In this document: positions 38,612 through 54,600 of the stretch, piece by piece
Layout of the letters: every line of letters starts with the position of its first letter
Numbering within the stretch: the stretch's first letter is position 1
Assembly: GCA_037074765.1 (NCBI GenBank)
Contig: JBAMDO010000573.1
Location: forward strand, 310,001-374,000
Direction of reading: 5' to 3'
Source of the DNA: Mansonella perstans
Lineage: Eukaryota; Nematoda; Chromadorea; Rhabditida; Onchocercidae
DNA length: 64,000 nucleotides
Program-made: the position numbers and the translations under genes
The notes under the pieces: generated by a model
Seen by the model: only the letters and a program-made list of their open reading frames with translations
What the model was told of the DNA's origin: nothing
The model's database searches: none

Positions 38612-41398
38612 TCTTCGCTTTCTCCTTTCCTTTTTTCAGAACCCGATATGGCAAATTTAAAAGTTAAAGTGAGGGTTAGATTTATGAAAATAAATAAACC
38701 TGACAAAAATAGTCCTACCATGCTTTTTTAAGCCAGTACTTTTGAAGCAGTGGTCTATCAACCATGAATGCCCGCGAGAATTAAAATAATTAAGGAAAAT
38801 AATAAAATAACGATGACCGAATTATTAATAAAAACATTATTAACTTTAACAAAAAAGTGATTCCCAATTATTCTTAGCCAGGAATTACTTTAGCTTTTTT
38901 ATTTGTAGCAAACAGGGTTCAAAAACACTAAGTTCTATTAATTTAAAAATAAACTTCAATTTAAACATATTAGTTAGAAAGAAAATACCTCATCTCCTCC
39001 TTTTTTTTTTTTTTACTTCTGGCGTCGTATCCCTACCTGTCATATTTCAGTTATCGTTATTTTATTATTTTCCTTAATTTGTCTTTACTTAGCAATCATC
39101 TCTAGCAGTTGTTGTTCTTCCTGTATCACTTACTTTATCATGCAATGAAGTGTTCCACATTTTGAAACAATCATTAAATTAGAACAGGTGACATAGGGGG
39201 TGATCAATTGATGAAAACAATGTTCAATGATGTAGTGTTCATTTTCAGACATGAAGTTTGGTTTCAGTTTCAAACACGAGGAAACATTTCTCTTAATTTT
39301 ATATTTTAATTCAAACATGTCTGCTTTGTCTTTGCTCCATTGTTATCCAATTCTCAAAAAATAAAGCTAACAAAGAGAAGATCATGTAGGCTACTCGGTA
39401 GGTGATCAGATGGTAGTTCTCTGTTCGATTAGAACTGAATATTATTACTATTTCTGTCTTGTAAGTTTTGTCACAGTTGCCAAAACTAATATACAAGATG
39501 CAAGAAGTGCCTATATTGTGGACTAAATTCTGGTTAATTCCTCTTTCGATAAGTTTGCATGCACTAAATTGCAAGCTGACAATTAGAAGTTGAAAGAGAT
39601 ATACAGTTATTATGAATTATTGCGAATCAGAACAAATGCCATGTTATTAATCTTGGAAAAATTTTTGAAGAAATAAACAATTCCAAGCGTAATATGAAAT
39701 GCTAAACAAAATTGACGCACCACTTATCCACATCCTGTCATTTAACTTCATAAACTGCTCATAGGAGGAAAAGATACATAAATATTTCAGTGATGTAGAT
39801 CTTTTCTTTCCTTTTTCATTCTCTTTGTTCTAAAGCACGCTATGATATGAAGAAATCAATCTATCATTAAGTTTTTAAGGAAAATTTGCGATCTATTAAC
39901 AACAAATTCTAGGCATCATATTGATGTATTTAAAAAATTGCTGGAATGAATGAATATTTCAAAATAGTTTAAGCTAAATTTTTGATTTCTTCATATCATC
40001 GAACCAAATCTCTCGTTCTACAGTGACAAAATTGCTTGCAAACAATTTTTTCCGTATACCAATAAATTTGTTAATAGTTTATTTTCAACAGGAACCTCTA
40101 AAATTATAACTATTAAATAAAAAATAAAACAAATTTTCTATATCTTGCCATTTTTACTGATGTTTAATCGACTTTCCATTTTTCCTTTAATTCTTAATTA
40201 TCCAGGAAATCCCATATCCTCTTCTTATCTTCCCTTCAGTTACTGAATTCAATCTTGTGATGAATAAGTAGAATGAGCAGCAATAAAAGTGAATTTGGCT
40301 TAACACAGCTTATTGTCATCTTAATTTTTAGTGATTTTAGAGAATATTATCGACTTATAAATCCTTTCTTTCAGAAATTTACACTATTTTCAACTTCCAT
40401 CTCATCGAAGAGAAAATCAGTGCTCCCTTGTTACTTTCGGTTTGTTTTCCATTGCTAAGGAAAGCTGTCCTTAGATATAACGAATTTTATGAGCTGTTAG
40501 TACTAAAATAATTGATCGTCTTTAATTGTTTTTTGAAATGAATGCAAGCATTGAAATGTAAGCATCGTTTTTCCCTCATTCAGTTTTTAGCAATTAGCAG
40601 TTTTTCGTTAATGTTATAAAGATTTAGAGGTTTAATAAGAATTGGAAGTTTATGATTTGGGAGTTTAATGAATACATGATCGTAAAAACCCAAAAGCTGC
40701 GGCTTTCTTACTACTTCGATCAATTTTGATATGCATTAATAAATTGTCTCTCAATGCTTAATGGGCAAAATGTGAGAACTCAACGTTACCGAAGGTTTAA
40801 ATTTTGTTTGTTCAAAGCATTGCAATATCGGATCGATCTTACACCTCTGAAAACTGATTCGCTTTTCAAACTCTTGCACCATTTTTTATTTCGTAGTATC
40901 ATTTCTGCTAAGTGCTCTAGCAAATCTTCGCTACAGCAATGATCGACATGGCTAGAAAAAAACTACAGAGAAACATCAACATTTATCAACATCATGTCTA
41001 AGCTCTCGCTATTGAAAGCATTCGATCAGATTGCAGATGACCAGTTATTCCTGTCAATATATTATGTCGTATTAGAAAAATCAGAAATTTCTCAAAAATT
41101 TGGTAATTTGACACTTGGATTTTACAAAAGAGAACACTATCTCAGATTCAGTGCCATTAGATAAAGTCGTCATCCGCTTGGATATGACAAATCACTTCCT
41201 GAATTTTTGGTAAAATGATTTCAAATATTTGATTTTTTGTTTTGTGATATTTATGCATTTATGATTTGTATGCATCAATTTGTTAGATATTCGAATAACT
41301 ATCAGTAAAACAGCTAATAAAGATTTTAAATTATCAGTGAAACAGTGTTAAGGATTTAAAATCTTGATTTGGATAATAATCAAACATAGCACCCTTCC

Positions 41399-41600
41399 AA
41401 CAAGAGATTGTGACGCTAAAAAAAGATAAAATGCAGTAACTATCAGTTTCTCAAAGATAAACGAATGGATGGATGCCCGTACCCATACCCTGTGAAGCCG
41501 CTGAATGCAACATATAACAGAAATTTCTCTGTTTCGTGGATCTAAAAGGTCATAAGGCAACAATTCATAAGATTACGAATATGAAATTTCAGAAAACAAC
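41399..41600 (+). repeat. Within-unit direct repeat A (pair with 42137)
   Basis: About 200 bp starting aacaagagattgtg[ag]cgct and containing atgcagtaactatcagtttc and catataacagaaatttctct. It is matched by a diverged direct copy about 740 bp downstream. The pair is present in every unit (unit 4 copies near 59694 and 60429), so the internal duplication predates the tandem amplification. Function unknown. Confidence 0.85.
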
Positions 41601-42136
41601 AGAATAGAAAAAAGAGCAAAAATTTTCGGGCAAAAGAGCATTTGCAATACACACGATAGCTCATAAAAAAGAAAAGCCTCTTATCTACTGTTCTATATAC
41701 GATAAAGGTTTCCTTTTCAGTTGAAATTCGAAATCACACAAACAGAAACATCAAAGAAGAAAAAGAAATAGACGAAATGCATCGATAAAGTAATTCCTTT
41801 ATGAGCATATGGTTCAACTTCTTAATTGCAGACCACTTTATCACAAATTAGTATTTTTTTGGTTACCTTTAGATTAATATACGGCTTTTCAAAATTTTTT
41901 GCCGCGATAGCTATGGAAAACTTTTCAGCCTTATAGATTTTCTTTGCAAATTCAAATTCCTTCATCGGTGAAATTTGCAATACAAAATATTGCAACTTGC
42001 CGATTTATTCTACTGATGCTGTATGTTTTGAACTTCTGCGTATTATGCATATGAAAACAGTCCAAGATAGCACACAGTAGCGAAATATTCCAATACTTGA
42101 ATACCCAAAAATTGAAAAAAAAGTACTTTTACAATG

Positions 42137-42329
42137 AACAAGAGATTGTGGCGCTGCAAAAAGATGAAATGCAGTAACTATCAGTTTCTCAACGATAACG
42201 AATGGGTGGATGCCCGCACCCAAACTTGGCAAGGCGTTCAATGCAACATATAACAGAAATTTCTCTGTTTCATGGATTTAAGTTAAGGCAACAACTGTAA
42301 CATTACGAATACGAAACCACGGAAAACGA
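42137..42329 (+). repeat. Within-unit direct repeat B (pair with 41399)
   Basis: Second copy of the within-unit repeat, differing from copy A by scattered substitutions and a few small indels (for example gatggatgcccg versus gggtggatgcccg). Its downstream end lies just before the AGAAAT at 42377, which is the left breakpoint of the unit 2 deletion. Confidence 0.85.
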
Positions 42330-42732
42330 TATTAATTGAAAAAATTACAGGAGTTGAAGCAGCTTCAAGAATTGACAGAAATTGCTATGAAAAGTTGCCA
42401 AAGGAATGAGGATAATGATTCTTACCTCATATGACCAGGGAAAGACGTAAATTAAGTGAAAAAATTTGAAATTGAAAATTTTTGAAATAAAAATTCTCGT
42501 AGTTATGAGAACAAAAATCAATTTAATGCTTTATTCTCCCGTTCTTCTTTTTCAAGTAATTTTTTGCATTTAATTATTTGTTTAGTTTGCAATTGACAAT
42601 GAAAAACAAAGTGGAGTAAAGGAATGAAAAAGAATAGAAGGAATTGGAAGGAATGAAAGAAACAACGAATAAAATAGAATAAATTAAAATGAAATTACAA
42701 AAAAAGTTTTCAAAAAAAGTAAACAATGAGTT

Positions 42733-43137
42733 TCCCCTTCTCCATAATATCACCTCAATTTCAAAAGTTATGAAAAATTGAAGCGGATTGAAATAAAATT
42801 GTACAAAAAATGTTAAAGCTGCTGTGCATAAATTATTTTTAGCAATGCAATATGGCGAAATGAAATGAAATCATTCAGTATAAAGGATTAAAAATTGATA
42901 GTTATTATATTTATACAAAAGGACGTGAATTAACAATACACAATGTGTATACTCCCATTTGAATGTGCATTTATAAATCCATTCCTTAACAATTCCTAAC
43001 AGAAGTAATTCAGTTGTGTCTGTCAAATTTTTGTCCACAAATTCATTCAGTAAATTCTATTTCATTCATTTCTGTAGGAAATGTTGGAATTTCATTGTAA
43101 ATATGCAAAGAAGCACTCTTTTTTCTAATAAAATTAC
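42733..43137 (+). repeat. Left inverted arm of unit 1
   Basis: About 400 bp that match in reverse complement to 44627-45204. Landmarks are ccttctccataatatcacct at the outer end, ataaaggattaaaaattgat in the middle, and ggaaatgttggaatttcatt with gcactcttttttctaataaa at the inner end. With the right arm it forms an imperfect palindrome around the zinc-finger exons. Equivalent arms occur in units 3 (about 54345-54755) and 4 (about 61025-61430) but not in unit 2, where the arm is deleted. Confidence 0.85.
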
Positions 43138-43287
43138 TTTTCTATCAAATTCCTTGCCTACGTAATTTGCGCAAACTTCTCTTTGCAACGACTGCAGTCA
43201 GTTCGATTAGCGTGTACAACCGTTATCATTTTAGCGGAAGGAAATTCTCCATTTTTCAGAATTCACAGAGAAATTATCTTCATCGAT

Positions 43288-44262
43288 ATGCATTTCATCT
43301 ATTTCTTCTTCTTCTTCCTGCAATTTGGCAATATTCAAAATATCGTAAGTTTATTTTATGCCTAAATAATACAACATAGCACTACGATTGTTCGAATATT
43401 TCAAAATTTTGACGTATGCAAGATTGATAATTTCTATCATTTGAGGAAGCACAACCGGAAAAAGCAAAGTCGTCAAGTTTATTGAATGGGGAATTACGGA
43501 ACATATCAATCAATGAGATAGTTAAAAGGCATTGGAAAAGCGGAGATGGAAGAAATAAATAAAATAGAGAGGTTCGAACCAGCGATAAGGATTTTATCAC
43601 CGGAAGAGATAAATGTAAGAGCGATGGGAATGAACGAAATGAATTCAACAAGCCAGAAAAAGAGTGCTGAACAAAAAGATAGGAGGGAAAATCCGTGTAA
43701 GGTACGTCAGAAGAAAATAACAGATATGAACCGTCACAAGAAAACTAATGGTGAGAAGCTCCACCATTGTAAGACATGCAACAAAAGCTTTCCTCATCCA
43801 AACGGTTTGAAAGTCCATGAGAGAACTCATACAGGCGAGAGGCCTTACCATTGCAAGATATGCAACAAAAGCTTTCCTCAGCCAAACGGTTTGAAAGTCC
43901 ATGAGAGAACTCATACAGGCGAGAGGCCTTACCCTTGTAAGATATGCAATAATAGTTTTTCTGATTTAAGCAATTTGAAAGTCCATGAGAGAACTCATAC
44001 CGGCGAGAGGCCTTACCATTGCAAGATATGCAACAAAAGTTTTCTTCATTCAAACACCTTGAAAGTTCATGAGAGAACTCATACCGGCGAGAGGCCTTAC
44101 CATTGCGAGATATGCAATAATAGTTTTTCTGATCCAAGCACCTTTAAAGTCCATGAGAGAAATCATACCGGCGAGAGGCCTTACCATTGCAAGATATGCA
44201 ACAAAAGCTTTTCTAAGTCAAGCAATTTGAAACGCCATGAGAGAACTCATATTTTTTTCTGA
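43288..44262 (+). pseudogene. Unit 1 C2H2 zinc-finger gene copy: six fingers, leader frame broken
   Basis: The leader exon (43288-43344, [19 protein letters not shown], then GTAAGT) is intact. In the second exon (from 43446) a cluster of substitutions with a net 2-nt loss near 43513-43540, compared with unit 4, throws the leader frame into a stop around 43560. An open frame of 238 aa from ATG 43546 to TGA 44262 remains. It encodes a basic linker and six C2H2 fingers of 28 residues joined by HTGERP linkers. Contact residues (-1,2,3,6) read HNGV, QNGV, DSNV, HNTV, DSTV and KSNR. If translated from 43546 the product would lack the signal peptide and could act in the nucleus. It is either a broken copy or a cytosolic variant. 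AATAAA lies at 44497. Confidence 0.8.
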
Positions 44263-44496
44263 TTGTTACATTTTTTTATGTTTATATGTGATTTTTATAT
44301 TTTTAAACATTGAATTTCTATTTTTTTCTTTACTGAAGGGATGGATTCGCGAATTTCTTCATTGTTTTACGTATTTTGTGAATAAAAATTCTTCTCTCAT
44401 GTTTACTGCAAGCTTATTACCCGTTTTGATTGTCTGTAAAGCTATAATCCGTGTTGCTTGTCGCGACTCAAATTGTTTGCACTCATAAAATACAAT

Positions 44497-44502
44497 AATA
44501 AA
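44497..44502 (+). promoter_or_regulatory. Polyadenylation signal candidate, unit 1
   Basis: AATAAA about 235 bases after the zinc-finger stop codon and before the right inverted arm. The same hexamer is kept in the other units (unit 4 at 62876-62881). If used, transcripts would end before the right arm and so avoid a long hairpin. Confidence 0.4.
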
Positions 44503-44626
44503 GGTAGAGAAAAGTCAGAAGTTCATTTATCTTCTGATCGACGTGATGGTAGAGTACGTAAAGGACCGAAAGTCTGAGATGTGTTTGATGGCAAAAAATA
44601 ACTGCACAGGATTTTTAAAAATAATT

Positions 44627-45204
44627 TTATTGGAAAAAAGAGTGCTGCTTTGCATATTTACAATGAAATTCCAACATTTCCTACAGAAATGAATGAAATA
44701 GAACTTACTGAATGAATTTGTGGACGAAAATTGAATTACTTCTGTAGGAATTATTGAGGAATGTATTTATAAATGCAAATTCAAATGGGAATGATTTTCG
44801 TCCACGTGTAACAAGATAATAATTAAGAATCAATTTTTAATCTTTCATACTGAATCGTTGAATTTTAGTTGCTGTATTGCATTGTCATCTATACATCAAT
44901 GCTGTCAATGCACAATGCGGTTTTACCGTGAAATAATTCATGAAAAGCAGTAAAGGAATTGTTAAGGAATGTATTTATAAATGCGCATTCAAACGGGAGT
45001 GTACACACTGTGTATTGTTAATTGACGTCTTTTTGTAATAATATAATAACTATCAATTTTTAATCCTTTATACTAAATAATTTCATTTCAGTGCTATACT
45101 GCATTGCTTAAAATAATTTATGCAAGGCAGCTTTAACATTTTTCGTACAATTTTATTTCAGTTCATATTGAAGTGATATTATCAAGAAGGGAAGACCGCA
45201 TTTA
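44627..45204 (-). repeat. Right inverted arm of unit 1, with internal duplication
   Basis: Reverse-complement match to the left arm. It is longer because a module is present twice: one copy begins ggaatgtatttataaatgca near 44759, the other ggaatgtatttataaatgcg near 44970. Each is followed by a related atcaatttttaatc[ct]tt segment and a tgcattg end. The outer end reads gatattatcaagaagggaag. Present in all four units, including unit 2. Confidence 0.85.
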
Positions 45205-46298
45205 TTCATCATTTGTTTTCATATGTAAAAATATATCGATGCCTTAGGAACAACGAAGAGATAATGGAAGATGATTTGTACATATTTAATATATACTTTC
45301 TTGAACCGTTTTTAATCGAAATTTAAACAAACTCAAATGATCTGTAGTAATGTCAAAAGTGAGCAATCGTTTATTCCAAGCATCATTTTGGCAAATTCAA
45401 AACCATGAAATAAGACTTAGAGGAGCTATGACTGCGTTAAGAATCTGTCATTAATTTTCATGTTATCTTTTAATTCGAAAGAAAGACACAAAACAAAGTC
45501 AAATTTAATTCTGAAATTTTTAAAATGTCAGTAAATTTGTTCATAGCAGACGCGACACATTAAGCTAATTTAGATCCGTCATCATATTTCGAGTGATGGT
45601 GAACTGAAATATGAAACATATTCAAAATTCATATTCTTGGCTCATATTATTTTTTGCGGATCTACTGATCAGAGTTGCAAAACACTATGAAACAAGCAGT
45701 TTATGAGAGATATTGATTATTGGTATTGCAAATTTGCAATTTTTGCAATTTCTGCAGTGTTGTCATCAACGGAAAAATTACCTTCATTGAGAATTACTTA
45801 CATTTGTTCATTTAGTAAACAGAAAAGAAAGTTTGGAATGGAAAAGTGATCTTTTACTGTTTCTAACATTGAATAATTTCCTGAAAGTAAAAAGCAACTA
45901 AAAATGAGAGCTAACTGAAATGAAATTACAGTTGAAATAAATTCGTAATTAACTCATATCCGATTTGCTGAACTATACAATTCATCTACTCAATGCTTGC
46001 AAAACATTTGGCTTTTATCGATAAAAACAAATTATAGGCGGTATCGAGTGCTTCGAAGTTATGACCTAGCGAACTTTCTTTGCGAGTAAAAAGATTTATG
46101 ATTTCTTGCTCTATTATAATTCGAAAGCAATGCATCCTGCCGTAAATTTATTAGTGCATTTATTTTCGACTTCAATTTTCTTTAATTTTTGCTCTGTTTT
46201 GTTACTTCAAATACTTTTTGGTCTATTTGCAGAATGGAAATAAAGTCAGGTATTCCAAATCATTCTTTAATAGTTCAGAAAAGCTTTTCTAAAGTAGC

Positions 46299-46303
<5 letters not shown>

Positions 46304-46344
<41 letters not shown>
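46304..46344. repeat. Poly-A tract, unit 1 (41 nt)
   Basis: Forty-one A residues followed by the interrupted A-rich stretch caagaaataaaaaaaaaaca. The equivalent tracts are 25 nt in unit 2 (51237-51261) and 29 nt in unit 3 (57891-57919). It may be the tail of an old retroposed insert or slippage. Confidence 0.9.
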
Positions 46345-46345
<1 letters not shown>

Positions 46346-46738
46346 AAGAAATAAAAAAAAAACAAAAAAGTTAATGCTTAGTAATGCACTTTATTTCATT
46401 ATTGAGAAGTACTAAAGAATGATTATTTGAGAATTATCTCAAAATATTTTAAATCTTCAATAACTATGTTCATCTTGCATTATCTTTTTATGTAAAAAAA
46501 TGTCCTAAGATTTGATCAAAATAAATTTGATGAATTTGAAGTAGAAATGAGATATATTTGAGTTCAATTAAGATTGAATTGTTCATTAATTCCGCTGAAT
46601 CTGAGCACTAAGCAGAGTAAAATGGAAAATGGATACTTCCATTACGGATATGATTTCAGCGATATTTTCAATAATCGATAATTTTTATGTCCTAGTGAGG
46701 TAAGTGATAGGATAGACAAAAAAGATAGGATAGACTAT

Positions 46739-51651
<4,913 letters not shown>

Positions 51652-54600
51652 AGTGACATAATTGCTTGCAAACAATTTTTTTCCGTATATCAATAAATTT
51701 GTTAATAGTTATTTCAACAGGAACCTCTAAAATTATAACTATTAAATAAAAAATAAAACAAATTTTCTATATCTTGCCATTTTTACTGATGTTTAATCGA
51801 CTTTCCATTTTTCCTTTAATTCTTAATTATCCAGGAAATCCCATATCCTCTTCTTATCTTCCCTTCAGTTACTGAATTCAATCTTGTGATGAATAAGTAG
51901 AATGAGCAGCAATAAAAGTGAATTTGGCTTAACACAGCTTATTGTCATCTTAATTTTTAGTGATTTTAGAGAATATTATCGACTTATAAATCCTTTCTTT
52001 CAGAAATTTACACTATTTTCAACTTCCATCTCATCGAAGAGAAAATCAGTGCTCCCTTGTTACTTTCGGTTTGTTTTCCATTGCTAAGGAAAGCTGTCCT
52101 TAGATATAACGAATTTTATGAGCTGTTAGTACTAAATAATTGATCGTCTTTAATTGTTTTTTGAAATGAATGCAAGCATTGAAATGTAAGCATCGTTTTT
52201 CCCTCATTCAGTTTTTAGCAATTAGCAGTTTTCGTTAATGTTATAAAGATTTAGAGGTTTAATAAGAATTGGAAGTTTATGATTTGGAGTTTAATGAATA
52301 CATGATCGTAAAACCCAAAAGCTGCGGCTTTCTTACTACTTCGATCAATTTTGATATGCATTAATAAATTGTCTCTCAATGCTTAATGGGCAAAATGTGA
52401 GAACTCAACGTTACCGAAGGTTTAAATTTGTTTGTTCAAAGCATTGCAATATCGGATCGATCTTACACCTCTGAAAACTGATTCGCTTTTCAAACTCTTG
52501 CACCATTTTTTATTTCGTAGTATCATTTCTGCTAAGTGCTCTAGCAAATCTTCGCTACAGCAATGATCGACATGGCTAGAAAAAAACTACAGAGAAACAT
52601 CAACATTTATCAACATCATGTCTAAGCTCTCGCTATTGAAAGCATTCGATCAGATTGCAGATGACCAGTTATTCCTGTCAATATATTATGTCGTATTAGA
52701 AAAATCAGAAATTTCTCAAAAATTTGGTAATTTGACACTTGGATTTTACAAAAGAGAACACTATCTCAGATTCAGTGCCATTAGATAAAGTCGTCATCCG
52801 CTTGGATATGACAAATCACTTCCTGAATTTTTGGTAAAATGATTTCAAATATTTGATTTTTTGTTTTGTGATATTTATGCATTTATGATTTGTATGCATC
52901 AATTTGTTAGATATTCGAATAACTATCAGTAAAACAGCTAATAAAGATTTTAAATTATCAGTGAAACAGTGTTAAGGATTTAAAATCTTGATTTGGATAA
53001 TAATCAAACATAGCACCCTTCCAACAAGAGATTGTGACGCTAAAAAAAGATAAAATGCAGTAACTATCAGTTCTCAAGATAAACGAATGGATGGATGCCC
53101 GTACCCATACCCTGTGAAGCCGCTGAATGCAACATATAACAGAAATTTCTCTGTTTCGTGGATCTAAAAGGTCATAAGGCAACAATTCATAAGATTACGA
53201 ATATGAAATTTCAGAAAACAACAGAATAGAAAAAAGAGCAAAAATTTTCGGGCAAAAGAGCATTTGCAATACACACGATAGCTCATAAAAAAGAAAAGCC
53301 TCTTATCTACTGTTCTATATACGATAAAGGTTTCCTTTTCAGTTGAAATTCGAAATCACACAAACAGAAACATCAAAGAAGAAAAAGAAATAGACGAAAT
53401 GCATCGATAAAGTAATTCCTTTATGAGCATATGGTTCAACTTCTTAATTGCAGACCACTTTATCACAAATTAGTATTTTTTTGGTTACCTTTAGATTAAT
53501 ATACGGCTTTTCAAAATTTTTTGCCGCGATAGCTATGGAAAACTTTTCAGCCTTATAGATTTTCTTTGCAAATTCAAATTCCTTCATCGGTGAAATTTGC
53601 AATACAAAATATTGCAACTTGCCGATTTATTCTACTGATGCTGTATGTTTTGAACTTCTGCGTATTATGCATATGAAAACAGTCCAAGATAGCACACAGT
53701 AGCGAAATATTCCAATACTTGAATACCCAAAAATTGAAAAAAAAGTACTTTTACAATGAACAAGAGATTGTGGCGCTGCAAAAAGATGAAATGCAGTAAC
53801 TATCAGTTTCTCAACGATAAACGAATGGGTGGATGCCCGCACCCAAACTTGGCAAGGCGTTCAATGCAACATATAACAGAAATTTCTCTGTTTCATGGAT
53901 TTAAGTTAAGGCAACAACTGTAACATTACGAATACGAAACCACGGAAAACGATATTAATTGAAAAAATTACAGGAGTTGAAGCAGCTTCAAGAATTGACA
54001 GAAATTGCTATGAAAAGTTGCCAAAGGAATGAGGATAATGATTCTTACCTCATATGACCAGGGAAAGACGTAAATTAAGTGAAAAAATTTGAAATTGAAA
54101 ATTTTGAAATAAAAATTCTCGTAGTTATGAGAACAAAAATCAATTTAATGCTTTATTCTCCCGTTCTTCTTTTTCAAGTAATTTTTGCATTTAATTATTT
54201 GTTTAGTTTGAAATTGACAATGAAAAACAAAGTGGAGTAAAGGAATGAAAAGAATAGAAGGAATTGGAAGGAATGAAAGAAACAACGAATAAAATAGAAT
54301 AAATTAAAATGAAATTACAAAAAAAGTTTTCAAAAAAGTAAACAATGAGTTTCCCCTTCTCCATAATATCACCTCAATTTCAAAAGTTATGAAAATTGAA
54401 GCGGATTGAAATAAAATTGTACAAAAAATGTTAAAGCTGCTGTGCATAAATTATTTTTAGCAATGCAATATGGCGAAATGAAATGAAATCATTCAGTATA
54501 AAGGATTAAAAATTGATAGTTATTATATTTATACAAAAGGACGTGAATTAACAATACACAATGTGTATACTCCCATTTGAATGTGCATTTATAAATCCAT

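Larger units (their letters stand above)
37390..40021. other. Non-coding stretch with two minisatellites
   Basis: No supportable gene. Two tandem repeats (38001-38141 and 38485-38611) sit here, and short open frames crossing them are repeat artefacts. The stretch ends where homology to the 6.7-kb tandem unit begins. Confidence 0.5.
40022..46738 (+). repeat. Array unit 1
   Basis: First unit, 6717 bp. Carries a six-finger gene copy (43546-44262), both inverted arms and a poly-A tract of 41. Apart from the zinc-finger exons, the short open frames of the unit (for example at 40273, 40754, 41348) recur at equivalent places in most units, but only because the DNA is duplicated. They show no protein-like composition or splice structure. 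Confidence 0.95.

Noticed and set aside
38322..38721. Two minus-strand frames containing repeated QDNGKGKDWNHEIT
   Set aside because: Translation of the 46-bp minisatellite; no start context or splice partners.
40273..40458. 61-aa open frame recurring at 46990, 51902 and 58565
   Set aside because: Recurrence is explained by duplication of the whole unit. Composition is not protein-like, and neighbouring recurring frames are broken by one-base indels in some units without any sign of constraint.
43745..44137. 130-aa open frame on the minus strand across the zinc fingers (and its equivalents in units 3 and 4)
   Set aside because: It is the antisense shadow of the 84-bp finger repeat. It has finger periodicity and no independent start, splice or composition support.
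42733..45204. Complete DNA transposon bounded by the inverted arms
   Set aside because: No transposase frame, no recognisable terminal motif and no evident target-site duplication. The only gene inside is the zinc-finger protein.
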